From Bolinopsis microptera (Eukaryota > Ctenophora > Tentaculata > Lobata > Bolinopsidae): 60,000 nt of DNA. Shown piece after piece: positions 29,442-42,500 of the stretch. The stretch lies in assembly GCF_026151205.1 (NCBI RefSeq), contig NC_087082.1, positions 18,633,401 to 18,693,400 of the forward strand, in the 5' to 3' direction. The translations under genes were made by a program, and so were the position numbers. Under the pieces are notes generated by a model. The model saw only the letters and a program-made list of their open reading frames with translations, was not told the origin of the DNA and searched no databases. The number at the start of each line of letters is the position of its first letter. The first letter of the stretch is position 1.

Positions 29442-32400
29442 CAGTGCAGAAAGACGATGAGCATGACCAGATTCCAACTGAGTCAATGAGCTCCATTGTT
29501 AGCCCAACACTGGGTGATGCTATCCCCACAGAGGACTCTAGAGTTGCCCAGTTTGAAGATTACCTGATTTATATCCTTCCACCTCTGGCGACGATCGTAC
29601 TACCTTTCTCCTTGTTTAACGTTTACCTTCTGAATGTAACCAATAGATTGGGAAGTTCGTCACATTTTCTCTACCTCAACTTACTGTCTACAGGTACCAG
29701 GTTGTTGGAGTTTGATTATTTCAGTAAATACTTGTCAAACTGTCATAAGACGTTGATATAATCTTTTAAGATTGATATAATCTTTTAAGATTAATCTTTA
29801 TTTAAGATTTTATAGTATAATAGATGATATAATAGCTAAAATGATACTCATTGATGTATCAAAGTACTCAGCATATTGTCCAAGGAGTGTTTTTTTTTAT
29901 TGGTGCAGTTATAAAATATTAGTCGATTGCTTTGTCTGAAAAACCTATTATATATAGTTTTATTATATAATTTTACTTGATACTTCAAACAACAATTATT
30001 GGATGTTCATAATATTATTATGTATTTAATTTGTAACCATCATACACATATATTTCCAGATATTCTAACAGCATTATCTGGGATATTTATAGTTATTCAC
30101 ATCAAAAACCAAGACGAACTCAGCTTCTGGCTATTTAAAAACATGATCTGGCTCTCCTTCTACACAGCTGTACCGCTTCTCTTCAGCTTAGTTACCATCA
30201 GAGTTAGTTATATCTTAGTCTAACTCTTTTACTGTTACCATCAGAGTTAGTTATAGCTTAGTCTAACTCTTTTACTGTTACCATCAGAGTTAGTTATAGC
30301 TTAGTCTAACTCTTTTACTGTTACCATCAGAGTTAGTTATATCTTAGTCTAACTCTTTTACTGTTACCATCAGAGTTAGTTATATCTTAGTCTAACTCTT
30401 TTACTGTTACCATCAGAGTTAGTTATATCTTAGTCTAAATCTTTTACTGTTACCATCAGAGTTAGTTATATCTTAGTCTAACTCTTTTACTGTTACCATC
30501 AGAGTTAGTTATATCTTAGTCTAAATCTTTTACTGTATAGCTCTTCAAGGTAAATTTAACACAAGCCATCTAAAAATACCTTGCAATTCAGAAGAACAAG
30601 CAGTATTCTTCTGATTTGCTAACTTAAACTCCCTTGTAGGTACTCTCTCGTCATCTAGAGATATCAAAGTGGCTGTCGTACGGACTCAGAATTGCTAAAA
30701 TAATGGCAGTATTATCCTGGTGCACTGGGTTAGGGGTGGCTGCCCTGCACAACTGTTATACATTTGGGAGAGTAGGTGATTGATTTTATTTGAAAATTCA
30801 ATTAATCATTATATATATAAATCAAGCGTTACATTTCAGCCATGCAAAATTACAATGACATATTTTGATATACTAAATGGTAAATGGTACTGCAATATAA
30901 GTTGCTTAATGTTTGGCCGGATGACAACTAACGAGAAAAATAAACTTGATTATATAATAATTAATTCGGCTGAACCAACACATAGCAAGAGCCACATTAA
31001 CGTTGGGGCCGTCTACCAAATTTGAATGACAAACATTAACAAGAAATCAAACATATCATAAATAATTATAAGGATTTTGTTCATTACAATTCCGTCACAA
31101 CTGATAAGAAAAAAGAAAAGGACAAGCAGATAGGAAAATTGGACGGACAGAATTGTAACCAACAAAAACAAATTTCTGAGACTCATAAGACTGATGAGCT
31201 AATCTGGCCAGACTGTATCGGCAGCCCAGAGGTACTTGATCAGTTTGGCCTTAAAAGTAGAAATCCGCTCTGACTGCCGGATACATACTGGTAGACTATT
31301 CCATTTCAGCATAGATCTATGAAAAAAGCTATTTCGGAAGGCATCCGAGCAGGGCACAGTGGTACTCATGTAAGTTGAAGTATCCGACATATCAATTATT
31401 TGAGCATTGTGCCTAGTGTATCGGGTGCCCTCTGGACGGCATAGGACTATATATGTAGGGAGCAAAACTGGAATTATGCTATTCACTATTTTATAGAAGG
31501 TCATAAGATCGTTATAAATAAACTTCTGTTTAACAGGGAGAATATTTAGTTTCTTTTGCTCTGTAGCAAGTTTATCGTCATTATAACTGGAGTAAGGTTC
31601 ACCATTGATCCATTTAATAGCCCTCTTTTGGATAGCAACAAACTGTTGAAGATGAGTTGCAGATTGAGGGGACCATATGACAGAACAATGTTCAAATATA
31701 GACCTAATTAACGCTAAATAGAACGATCTTTTCTGCCTTTTATCAGTAGTGAAATGACATGTTCTCTTAAGTAGTCCAAGTCTAGAGGTAGCTTTGGAAA
31801 CAAGCGCTTTACATTGTGCACCCCAATTAAACCTGGAGTTTATTGCGACTCCTAAATCTGACTGAGAGGGCACAAAGTCAATATCACTTCCAGAAAGTTT
31901 ATAAAAGAAGGTATTGAATGGCAAGTTATCCAGCACGTTTCTTTGCAGGGACACAGAGAGGGCTTGGCTGGGATGAATATCATAAAAGCCCCTTTTGTCA
32001 CATTTAGGAAATAATCTCTCGTTTCTGTTTCCATAGCAGTCTAAGAAAGCCCAAAAAACATCAAGGTAAAACAGTTTATGCCTAGAGCAGCGATCAAAGA
32101 TCAAATTATTCATAGCACAAACATTACCAGGGATTTTATCTTGGGGACCAGCTTTGCTTACTGGCCTATGTTTAATTCTCATATATATTATTATAGAATA
32201 CAAAATTGATGTAAAAAAGTAGCACAAAATACTGAATAACTCCTAACCTCTATAATATGACTGATAAATGATAGACATGACTGCTAAATGATAGGTTCGG
32301 AGATAAAGAATGTTCTGATAATGCGCGTTGTGATCCTAACATGTGGCATGAACCTGTACGTGTGGTTAACGTTAAAACGGGTACGATATGAGTCTAGTAG

Positions 32401-34483
32401 GGTGTACAAAGCAACTGTCACTGCTCTCTTTCTTTTCCTTAACTTCATGTTGTACTATGCTTATGTCACTGCTGTCAACATCTTCTCAATCTATGCCCTG
32501 GCTACAGGTATAGTTATTTTTAAATAGAAATTGAATGTAAGCCGTGTTTCACTTTCGGTTGTGGTCATTTACCATGTTTACAATATAATCATAGCACGTG
32601 GTTCTTTTTTTAAATTAAGAAAAGAACCGCGTGATCATCAGCTTGTCTACCGGGAGAATCTCAGCAAGTTCTTGAATCTTGGGGTATATATCTGAAGTTT
32701 ATTAAAGCCCATTTAGGTTTAATCGTATCATCTAATTTGCTGTTTTTTCTCTTTTCCTTTTTCTTCGATCCATGGCTAAAACATGGCATGACATAATAAG
32801 GTTGTTTATCATTATAAACCCCTCCGGGATAGAATAAGATTCTGATAATCCCGGCTCCCGCTAAATAGATTCTGATAATCCCGGCTCCCGCTGTTAGTTT
32901 TTTCCCGCTGAATAAATAACCCCGGCACAGCTTTTATAATCCCGCCCCGCTAATTTGGCTCAACAAGATTTGTTTTGTTTTGACATTCCATGAGAATTTC
33001 AACCGCGTACTGTCACGTGTTTTGATGACGTGTATCACGTGACTAACTACTACGACGCGCATTGGTAAAAAATGTCACGTGACCTATGGCTTAACGTAAG
33101 AACTATAAATACACTCGATCTACGTATCGGTCTAATTGCAGGCGCTGGCAAAACTCCAGCACACTGCTTACATTACTTAAACTCTTACATTAATTGGACC
33201 AGTTCCAAAACTTGTCTCGACGGTTACATTTGATTTTGTCCGATTCGGTTAATTTTGTCGTGTTTGATATAAGCCATGTATTATAGTCGTCTACTTTGAT
33301 AAACTTCATGACACGATATCATTATTAGCTTTTATCGCTTGCCAGGCTTAACTCGACGCCCCTTATCGATATTCATATTCATTCAACGTTCTGACTGGAG
33401 AATAATGTTTAGATATAACGCCAATTTCAAAAGTCATAGTACCTTAGTTGTATTTATTTGGTAGTCCCCAATTCCATTTCATATTTTCCATAATGATCTC
33501 ATATAGCTATATTTAAGAGTAAAATGTCAAATTTGTTGGTCCTAGCACTAACCCGGAGGGGTTTATAACACATAACACCGGCACGCTTAAGTTATATTAA
33601 AATAACCCCTCGTGCTAAAGCACGTCGGGGTTATTTTCATAATAATCCCTCGTGCTTCGCACTCGAAATTATTATAAACTTTTCCCGCGCGTCGCGGGAA
33701 AAATTGAAATATAATCCCTGCGCATGCCGGGGTTATGTGTGTTATAAACTTATGATCAGATTAAATATTGGTAATGAATAAAATCTTGATAGTAAAACAA
33801 ATGTTCATGTTATTTACAGTACAATCAATCAATATCAATACAAATTATTTAAGCACCCAGAACATGCTTTTGTAACTTTATGTTAGCTTTGATTATAAAT
33901 GAAAATGCGTTAGTGATTTTGTGTACGAATGAAATTAGAATATTGAAAGTATCAAAACATCTAATATGTACTTTGATGCAAAATAACTAATTAACTCCCT
34001 GGCAATTGCGTCCTTATCAATATCACGTGTTTCTGATCCTCAGGCAGCAGTGCATGTTCGACCTCATCATGGGTAGGACTCCTGCTCTGCAGTAACAAAG
34101 GTAGACACGAGCTAGGCAACTGCTTGCTCATGTTGCACGGGATTGGTAACAACCTGATCCTGGTGACCATGAATATCAGGATGGCGAGGATAGTGGTGCA
34201 GTATCACGTGAGAACCGCTAGAGGTCACGTGAGAACCGCTAGAGGTCACGTGAGAACGGCTAGAGATCACGTGAGAACCGCTAGAGATCACGTGAGAACC
34301 GCTAGAGGTCACGTGAGAACAGCTAGAGATCACGTGAGAACCGCTAGAGATCACGTGAGAACCGCTAGAGATCACGTGAGAACCGCTAGAGATCACGTGA
34401 GAACCGCTAGAGATCATGTGAGAACAGCTAGAGATTGGTTCAGTGGAGCTGAGGGAGATGAGGGACAGCCGCTAATTTCTTGA
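29442..34483 (+). CDS. Rhodopsin-type seven-transmembrane receptor-like gene, five exons
   Basis: Exons: 29442-29693 (first ATG 29486), 30060-30199, 30640-30775, 32295-32507 and 34044-34483. Phases agree at each junction (1, 0, 1, 1). Exon 1 gives TM1 (YILPPLATIVLPFSLFNVYL, with the TM1 Asn) and starts TM2; the join creates NLLSTDILTAL with the TM2 Asp. Exon 2 holds TM3, ending IR|VLSRHLEI in place of DRY. Exon 3 has TM4 with its Trp (AVLSWCTGLGVA). Exon 4 has TM5-TM6, lacking the usual CWxP. Exon 5 has TM7 (CLLMLHGIGNNLILV; NPxxY is NNLIL). The tail is 11 HVRTAR[DG] repeats and an acidic end. Ligand unknown; a plasma-membrane receptor is inferred. The exon 2 donor (AGA|GTTAGT) is weak and is repeated. 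Confidence 0.65.
30191..30534 (+). repeat. 43-bp tandem repeat spanning a 5' splice site, 8 units
   Basis: Units start at 30191, 30234, 30277, 30320, 30363, 30406, 30449 and 30492, each beginning GTTACCATCAGAGTTAGT. The first unit overlaps the last nine bases of receptor exon 2 and its donor, so the donor sequence is present eight times in a row. Units 2-8 are intronic. Differences are limited to single bases (ATAGC/ATATC, CTAACTC/CTAAATC). Confidence 0.95.
31199..32227 (-). pseudogene. LINE reverse transcriptase 3' fragment in receptor intron 3
   Basis: A 342-codon frame whose second half has the post-catalytic part of a Jockey/CR1-like non-LTR RT: SDLGVAINSRFNWGAQC, LGLLKRTCHFTTDKRQKRSF, IFEHCSVIWSP, QKRAIKWI and a C-terminal MLKWNSLP. 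The catalytic YADD is missing, so it is 5'-truncated, as usual for LINEs. Antisense to the receptor gene, in the intron 30776-32294. The same family occurs at 58311-60000. The open frame suggests a fairly young insertion. Confidence 0.7.
32568..32636. repeat. Short imperfect inverted repeat
   Basis: CACGTGGTTCTTTTTTT and AAGAAAAGAACCGCGTG can pair across a few bases inside receptor intron 4. Confidence 0.5.
32812..33568. mobile_element. Inverted-repeat element in receptor intron 4, 757 bp
   Basis: A perfect 17-bp inverted repeat TTATAAACCCCTCCGGG / CCCGGAGGGGTTTATAA bounds the segment. A direct repeat of AGATTCTGATAATCCCGGCT lies just inside the left end. Three CACGTG sites occur at about 33016, 33048 and 33076. 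No transposase frame. Superfamily unclear; TTATAA at the ends is reminiscent of TTAA-type targets, but that is weak. Confidence 0.5.
33598..33735. repeat. Cluster of GC-rich hairpins
   Basis: Three successive palindromes: AATAACCCCTCGTGCT/AGCACG..GGGGTTATT, then AATAATCCC..GAAATTATT, then TTTTCCCGCG/CGCGGGAAAA, and a further ATAATCCC..GGGGTTAT. They start 30 bases after the inverted-repeat element and could be part of it or of a second element. Confidence 0.6.
34205..34435 (+). repeat. 21-bp coding minisatellite, 11 units
   Basis: Eleven exact-length units (GATCACGTGAGAACCGCTAG core) encode HVRTARD/G in the receptor's C-terminal tail. Ten units carry the palindrome TCACGTGA, an E-box-type site; the last has CATGTG. 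The opposite strand is also open (SSGSHVI repeats), which is a by-product of a 21-bp period without stops. Confidence 0.95.
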
Positions 34484-34969
34484 TATCATTTCTCTAAGAA
34501 TTATGTTGGACTAGTTAGTGTTACAAAATGGCATGGGTTGTTCTGTACCTCTAACGTTTATCAACTGTATAAAATATGAATAATTTACAACTTTAATTGT
34601 TGAATGGCAACTTAAATTTTAGAATTTTGATCGAATTTTTAACGTAAAATGAACCAGTTAGTTTATTGCCAAATTTACTCTCCAACTCAACTAGTCAACT
34701 TACTTTCTTTGTCTTCTTTCCATGATTTACCTACGATATAATCCTGGTTTTATCCTCTTTTGTGGCAAAGATAATGTGTCCCAATTTCATGTGTTCTTCT
34801 TATACTGTTAGTGTAGGACCAAAAATATAACAGTGTGCTTTACCTTGTTGATTGCAAAGTTATACTTATGATAATCTTGCTAACACATTATATTATGCAC
34901 AATAACTATAATCGTATTTACTTGTTTTAGTGTCTTCTTTTTCTTCGTCGGGGGCTGTGGTCAATATCA

Positions 34970-35800
34970 CTAATAGTAAGATCGTGGCCACTGTAAGATA
35001 GAGCATTGGAGTCTGAACGCGTATCGTTGCTGAACGAGTCCAGTTCCGACTGTAAGGTCAGTCCTGTACCCGAGCAGCTCTGTCACAGCGCTCTGTGAAC
35101 CGTTGTCGTTACAGACTATGCAACTGTAAGATTAAAAATTATATGTACCATAATAGATCAAACATTTATAATTATATGCTCAGTCCCTGAGATATGTATC
35201 ACTACCCCAATGAAATGTATTTCACTGATCGTTTGTTTTACGCTCGTTTGAAAAATGAAATGTATTTCACTGATCCTTTGTTTTTCGCTCGTTTCAGTCT
35301 TAGCATTCCTTTCATGATATCGTTTGTCCGTTTCCCGACAATCCGGCTGTCTCTCAGATCCCACAGATGAAAGATATCCTCTCTGAAGGCAACAAATGGC
35401 TCATGCAGTGTGAAGCAATCGAACGACTTATTCTTGGAATCCGAAAGAATTAACGCCCTTTTCGGCTGAGCAGGTAAGATGTCACTCTGTCTTTACTATT
35501 AATAGATTAACAATCAGGTAACCAGAAGCGTGTTCCTTGCTTGAGACGACACCAGAAATTTATTGTGCGTCTTACTGATACCCATCATTCTCTTTCCTGA
35601 AGAGTTTTACTTTTTTCTCTTCCAAGTTGTTCATTATACCACTTGCTATTCCCAATCCTGGATGTTTAAAAATTATGAATTAGCCATATTATCTCAATCA
35701 AATGAATCCGGCTGCAAAGAGCAAAGGGACTACCCAAGCCCCTAACATTCCAAGAACAAACAGCGAAAACAAATAGCACAGCACACAGTGTTGATTCCAT
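34970..35800 (-). CDS. Possible small secreted or membrane SRCR-like protein
   Basis: Exon 1 (35800-35747): ATG, then signal-peptide-like MESTLCAVLFVFAVCSWN, donor AAT|GTTAGG. Exon 2 starts at 35465 after CTGCTCAG| and reads PKRALILSDSKNKSFDCFTL, then REDIFHLWDL, in matching phase 0; its end near 35280 is uncertain because of a 45-bp direct repeat. Exon 3 (35123-34970) follows ATCTTACAG| and reads CIVCNDNGSQSAVTELLGY ... RLQCS, resembling the central part of an SRCR domain without one Cys. An overlapping frame there has a transmembrane-like MLYLTVATILLLVILTTA with an acidic tail. Secretion or a membrane anchor is inferred; the model is incomplete. Confidence 0.35.
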
Positions 35801-36540
35801 CTTGATTTTGGGCGTACACTCTCCAGCCAAAGCTGTATGTGGGTCGTCACTCCTACATTCTACCGTCACTCCTACATTCTACGTAAACATATATAATACT
35901 GATATGATTGATTTTGGACACGAAGGGAAACACACAAATTTGGCTTAGCTTGGAAACTTCGTTTAATACATCGCTAGAGCCTACAAAAAATAAATAAATT
36001 AGTCAGATAAAATCAATCATAATACTCAGTCAAAGAGATTCAAAAATTTATAAAAAGGTCATGATTAGAGAATATCATGAAAGTCGATCAGAAATTGGAA
36101 AACGATAAAATTGTTTCGCTGTCAGCGTGGTAGATAAAATTTATAAAGAAAAATGACGCAAAATTGGCACAAAATTGGTAAAATTAATAAATTACAGATA
36201 TTGGTAAAAACCACAAAAAACTATCTCTTAATTTCCATCCTATTTAAACCCCAAACATTAGTCCTAAACTTTGCACAAAATCTAGCCTCTTCCCTATCTC
36301 TTCCCTACTAATATATTACATTTATTGAATATTATTTTACACTATTTAAACGGGATAAAGGGTGGCTTAACAAGGTTAAACTTGAATTGATGTTATATTT
36401 CAAATCAGTATGAGAACTTTTTAGATTAGATCATCGCATCATGGGACTGGGAGACCTAAATAGTATGTAGTGCTCACAACGTATTATCTTTCTTTGGTAA
36501 TAACTTATTTGACTCTTACTGCACTATATAGTTCGGATAA
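35801..36540. other. No gene recognised
   Basis: AT-rich sequence with no supported frame, leading into the minisatellite. Confidence 0.6.
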
Positions 36541-39500
36541 TACTGGTGCTCTACTGTTCATAGGATAGTACTGGTGCGCTACTGTTCATAGGAGAGTAAT
36601 GGTGCTCTACTGTTCATAGGAGGGTATTGGTGCTCTACTGTTCATAGGATAGTACTGGTGCTCTACTGTTCATAGGAGAGTACTGGCGCTCTACTGTTCA
36701 TAGGAGAGTACTGGTACTTTACTGTTCATTGGAGAGTTCTGGTGCGCTACTGTTCATATGAGTGTACTGGTGCTCTACTGTTCATAGGAGTGTACTGGTG
36801 CTCTACTGTTCATAGCAGTGTAATGGTGCTCTACTGTTCATAGGATAGTACTGGTGCTTTACTGTTCATAGGAGAGTTCTGGTGCTCTACTGTTTATAGT
36901 GTTGTACTGGTGCTCTATTGTTCATAGGAGTGTACTGGTGCTTTACTGTTCATAGGAGAGTACTGGTGCTTTACTGTTCATAGGAGAGTACTGGCGCTCT
37001 ACTGTTCATATGAGTGTACTGGTGCTCTACTGTTCATAGCAGTGTAATGGTGCTCTACTGTTCATAGGAGGGTACTGGTGCTCTGCTGTTCATAGGAGAG
37101 TAATGGTGCTCTACTATTCATAGGAGAGTACTGATGCTCTACTGTTCATAGCAGTGTACTGACTACCGGTGCTCTGCTGTTCATAAGAGAGTACTGGTGC
37201 TCTACTGTTCATAGGAGGGTACTGGTGCTCTGCTGTTCATAGGATAGTACTGACGCTCTACTGTTCATAGCAGTGTACTTTTGCTCTACTTCTCATAGGA
37301 GGGTACTGGTGCTCTGCTGTTCATAGGAGAGTAATGGTGCTCTACTGTTCATAGGATAGTACTGGTGCTCTCCTGTTCATATGAGTGTACCGTTGCTCTA
37401 CTATTCATAAGAGAGGACTGGTGCTCTACTGTTTATAGGAGGGTACTGGTGCTCTACTGTTCATAGCAGTGTAATGGTGCTCTACTATTCATAGGAGGGT
37501 ATTGGTGCCCTACTGTTCATAGCAGTGTACTGACTACCGGTGCTCTACTGTTCATAGGAGAGTACTGGTGCTCTACTGTTCATAGGAGAGTACTGGTGCT
37601 CTACTGTTCATAGGAGGGTACTGGTGCTCTGCTGTTCATAGGATAGTACTGGTGCTCTACTGTTCATATGAGTGCACCGGTGCTCTACTGTTTATAAGAG
37701 AGTACTGGTGCGCTACTGTTCATAGGATAGTACTTGTGTTCGACTGTTCATAGCAGTGTACTGACTACCGGTGCTCTACTGTTCATAGGAGAGTATTGGT
37801 GCTCTACTGTTCATAGCAGTGTAATGGTGATCTACTGTTCATATGAGGGTATTGGTGCTCTACTGTTCATAGGAGAGTAATGGTGCTCTACTGTTCATAG
37901 GAGGGTATTGGTGCTCTACTGTTCATAGGAGAGTACTGACTACCGGTGCTCTACTGTTCATAGGATAGTACTGGTGCTCTACTGTTCATAGGAGAGTAAT
38001 GGTGCTCTACTGTTCATAGGAGGGTATTGGTGCCCTACTGTTCATAGCAGTGTACTGACTACCGGTGCTCTACTGTTCATAGGAGGGTATTGGTGCTCTA
38101 CTGTTCATAGCAGTGTAATGGTGATCTACTGTTCATATGAGGGTATTGGTGCTCTACTGTTCATAGGAGAGTAATGGTGCTCTACTGTTCATAGGAGGGT
38201 ATTGGTGCTCTACTGTTCATAGGAGAGTACTGACTACCGGTGCTCTACTGTTCATAGGATAGTACTGGTGCTCTACTGTTCATAGGAGAGTTATGGTGCT
38301 CTACTGTTCATAGGAGAGTAATGGTGCCCTACTGTTCATAACAGTGAACTGACTACCGGTGCTCTACTGTTCATAGGAGGGTATTGGTGCTCTACTGTTC
38401 ATAGCAGTGTAATGGTGCTCTACTGTTTATAAGAGAGGACTGGTGCTCTACTGTTCATAGGAGAGTAATGGTGCTCTACTGTTCATAGGAGAGTAATGGT
38501 GCTCTACTGTTCATAGGAGAGTAATGGTGCTCTACTGTTCATAGGAGAGTACTGACGCTCTACTGCTCATAGCAGTGTACTGGTGCTCTGCTGTTCATAG
38601 GAGGCAACTGGTACTTTACTGTTCATTGGAGGGTACTGGTGCTCTGCTGTTCATAGGATAGTACTGGTGCTCTACTGTTCATATGAGTGTACCGGTGCTC
38701 TACTGTTAAAAAGAGAGGACTGGTGCTCTACTGTTCATAGTAAAGTAATGGTGCTCTACTTCTCATAGGAGAGTAATAATGCTCTACTGTTCATAGGAGA
38801 GTAATGGTGCTCTACTTCTCATAGGAGGGTACTGGTGGTCTACTGTTCATAGTAAAGTAATGGTGCTCTACTTCTCATAGGAGAGTAATAATGCTCTACT
38901 GTTCATAGGAGAGTAATGGTGCTCTACTTCTCATAGGAGGGTACTGGTGGTCTACTGTTCATAGTAAAGTAATGGTGCTCTACTTTTCATAGGAGGGTAC
39001 TGGTGGTCTACTGTTCATAGTAAAGTAATGGTGCTCTACTTCTCATTGGAGGGTAATGGTGCTCTACTGTTCATAGGAGAGTAATGGTGCTCTACTTCTC
39101 ATAGGAGGGTAATGGTGCTCTACTTCTCATAGGAGGGTACTGGTGGTCTACTGTTCATAGGAGAGTACTGGTGCTCTACTGTTCATAGGAGGGTACTGGT
39201 GCTCTGCTGTTCATAGGAGGGTACTGGTGCTCTACTGTTCATAGGAGGGTACTGGTGCTCTGCTGTTCATAGGAGAGTACTGGTGCTCTACTGTTCATAG
39301 GAGGGTACTGGTGCTCTACTGTTCATAGGAGAGTAATGGTGCTCTACTGTTCATAGGAGGGTACTGGTGCTCTACTGTTCATAGGAGAGTACTGGTGCTC
39401 TACTGTTCATAGGAGGGTACTGGTGCTCTGCTGTTCATAGGAGAGTACTGGTGCTTTACTGTTCATAGGAGAGTACTGGCGCTCTACTGTTCATAGGAGG

Positions 39501-42500
39501 GTACTAGTGCTCTACTGTTCATAGGAGAGTACTGGTGCTCTACTGTTCATAGGAGGGTACTGGTGCTCTACTGTTTATAAGAGAGTACTGGTGCGCTACT
39601 GTTCATAGGATAGTACTGGTGTTCGACTGTTCATAGGAGAGTAATGGTGCTCTACTATTTATAGGAGAGTACCGATGTTCTACTTTTCATAGCAGTGTAC
39701 TGACTACCGGTGCTCTGCTGTTCATAGGAGGGTTTTGGTGCTCTACTGTTCATAGCAGTGTACTGACTACCGGTGCTCTACTGTTCATAAGAGAGGACTG
39801 GTGCTCTACTGTTCATAGGAGGGTACTGGTGCTCTACTGTTCATATGAGTGTACCGGTGCTCTACTGTTCATAGGAGAGTACTGGTGCTCTACTGTTCAT
39901 AGGAGAGTAATGGTGCTCTACTGTTCATAGGAGAATAATGGTGCTCTTCTATTCATAGGAGAGTACTGATGCTCTACTGTTCATAGGAGAGTAATGGTGC
40001 TCTACTGTTCATAGGAGAGTAATGGTGCTCTACTGTTCATAGCAGTGTACTGACTACCGGTGCTCTACTGTTCATAGGAGGGTACTGGTGCTCTGCTGTT
40101 CATAGGAGAGTACTGGTGCTCTACTGTTCATAGGAGGGTACTGGTGCTCTACTTCTCATAGGAGAGTAATGGTGCTCTACTTCTCATAGGAGAGTAATGG
40201 TGCTCTTCTTCTCATAGGAGGGTAATGGTGCTCTATTGTTCATAGGAGAGTAATGGTGCTCTACTTCTTATAGGAGGGTAATGGTGCTCTACTGTTCATA
40301 GGAGAGTAATGGTGCTCTACTGTTCATAGGAGAGTACTGACGCTCTACTGTTCATAGCAGTGTACTTTTGCTCTGCTGTTCATATGAGTGTACCGGTGCT
40401 CTACTGTTCATAAGAGAGGACTGGTGATCTACTGTTCATAGGAGAGTAATGGTGCTCTACTGTTCATAGGAGAGTAATGGTGCTCTACTTCTCATAGGAG
40501 GGTGATGGTGCTCTACTGTTCATAGCAGTGTAATGGTGCTCTACTGTTCATAAGAGAGGACTGGTGCTCTACTGTTCATAGGATAGTACTGGTGCTCGAC
40601 TGTTCATTGGAGGGTACTGGTGCTCTACTGTTCATAGGAGGGTAATGGTGCTCTACTGTTCATAGGAGAGGACTGATGTTCTACTGTTCATATGAGTGTA
40701 CCGGTGCGCTACTGTTCATAGGATAGTACTGGCGCTCGACTGTTTATAGGAGAATAATGGTGCTCTTCTATTCATAGGAGAGTACTGATGCTCTATTGTT
40801 CATAGCAGTGTACTGACTACCGGTGCTCTGCTGTGCATAGGAGGGTATTGGTGCTCTACTGTTCATAGGAGAGTACTGGTGCTCTACTGTTCATAGGAGG
40901 GTACTGGTGCTCTGCTGTTCATATGATAGTACTGGTGCTCTACTGTTCATATGAGTGTACCGGTGCTCTACTGTTCATAAGAGAGGACTGGTGCTCGACT
41001 GTTCATAGGAGGGTAATGGTGCTCTACTGTTCATAGAAAAGTAATGGTGCTCTACTGTTCATAGGAGAGTACTGACGCTCTACTGTTCATAGGAGAGTAA
41101 TGGTGCTCTACTTCTCATAGGAGAGTAATGGTGCTCTACTTCTCATAGGAGGGTACTGGTGCTCTGCTGTTCATAGGATAGTACTGGTGCTCTACTGTTC
41201 ATATGAGAGTACCGGTGCTCTACTGTTCATAAGAGAGGACTGGTGATCTACTGTTCATAGGAGAGTAATGGTGCTCTACTGTTCATAGGAGAGTAATGGT
41301 GCTCTACTTCTCATAGGAGGGTAATGGTGCTCTACTGTTCATAGGAGAGTAATGGTGCTCTACTGTTCATAGGATAGTACTGGTGCGCTACTGTTCATAG
41401 GATAGTACTGGTGCTCTACTGTTCATAGGAGAGTACTGGTACTTTACTGTTCATAAGAGAGTACTGGTGCTCTACTGTTCATAGGAGAGTAATGGTGCTC
41501 TACTGTTCATAGGAGAGTAATGGTGCTCTAATGTTCATAGGAGAGTACTGGTACTTTACTGTTCATAAGAGAGTACTGGTGCTCTACTGTTCATAGCAGT
41601 GCACGGTTGCTCTACTGTTCATAATAGAGTACTGGTATTCTACTGTTCATAGGAGAGTAATGGTGCTCTACTGTTCATAGGAGAGTAATGGTGCTCTACT
41701 GTTCATAGGAGAGGACTGATGTTCTACTGTTCATATGAGTGTACCGGTGCTCTACTGTTCATAAGAGAGGACTGGTGATCTACTGTTCATAGGAGAGTAA
41801 TGGTGCTCTACTGTTCATAGGAGAGTAATGGTGCTCTACTTCTCATAGGAGGGTGATGGTGCTCTACTGTTCATAGGAGAGTAATGGTGCTCTACTTCTC
41901 ATAGGAGGGTACTGGTGCTCTACTGTTCATATGAGTGTACCGGTGCTCTACTGTTCATAAGAGAGTACTGTTGCTCTACTGTTCATAGCAGTGCACTGGT
42001 GCTCTACTGTTCATAATAGAGTACTGGTATTCTACTGTTCATAGGAAGTACTGGCGCTCTACTGTTCATAGGAGAGTACTGGTACTTTACTGTTCATAGG
42101 AGAGTTCTGGTGCTCTACTGTTCATAGAAGAGTACTGGTGCGCTACTGTTCATAGGATAGTACTGGCGCTCGACTGTTTATAGGAGAATAATGGTGCTCT
42201 TCTATTCATAGGAGAGTACTGATGCTCTATTGTTCATAGCAGTGTACTGACTACCGGTGCTCTGCTGTGCATAGGAGGGTATTGGTGCTCTACTGTTCAT
42301 AGGAGAGTACTGGTGCTCTACTGTTCATAGGAGGGTACTGGTGCTCTGCTGTTCATAGGATAGTACTGGTGCTCTACTGTTCATATGAGTGTACCGGTGC
42401 TCTACTGTTCATAAGAGAGGACTGGTGCTCGACTGTTCATAGGAGGGTAATGGTGCTCTACTGTTCATAGAAGAGTAATGGTGCTCTACTGTTCATAGGA

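Noticed and set aside
31852-32034. Small ORF overlapping the LINE fragment
   Set aside because: Out-of-frame shadow of the RT-related frame.
34112-34417. Minus-strand repeat ORF (SSGSHVI units)
   Set aside because: A 21-bp period without stops keeps other frames open too; only the plus frame joins to upstream 7TM exons.
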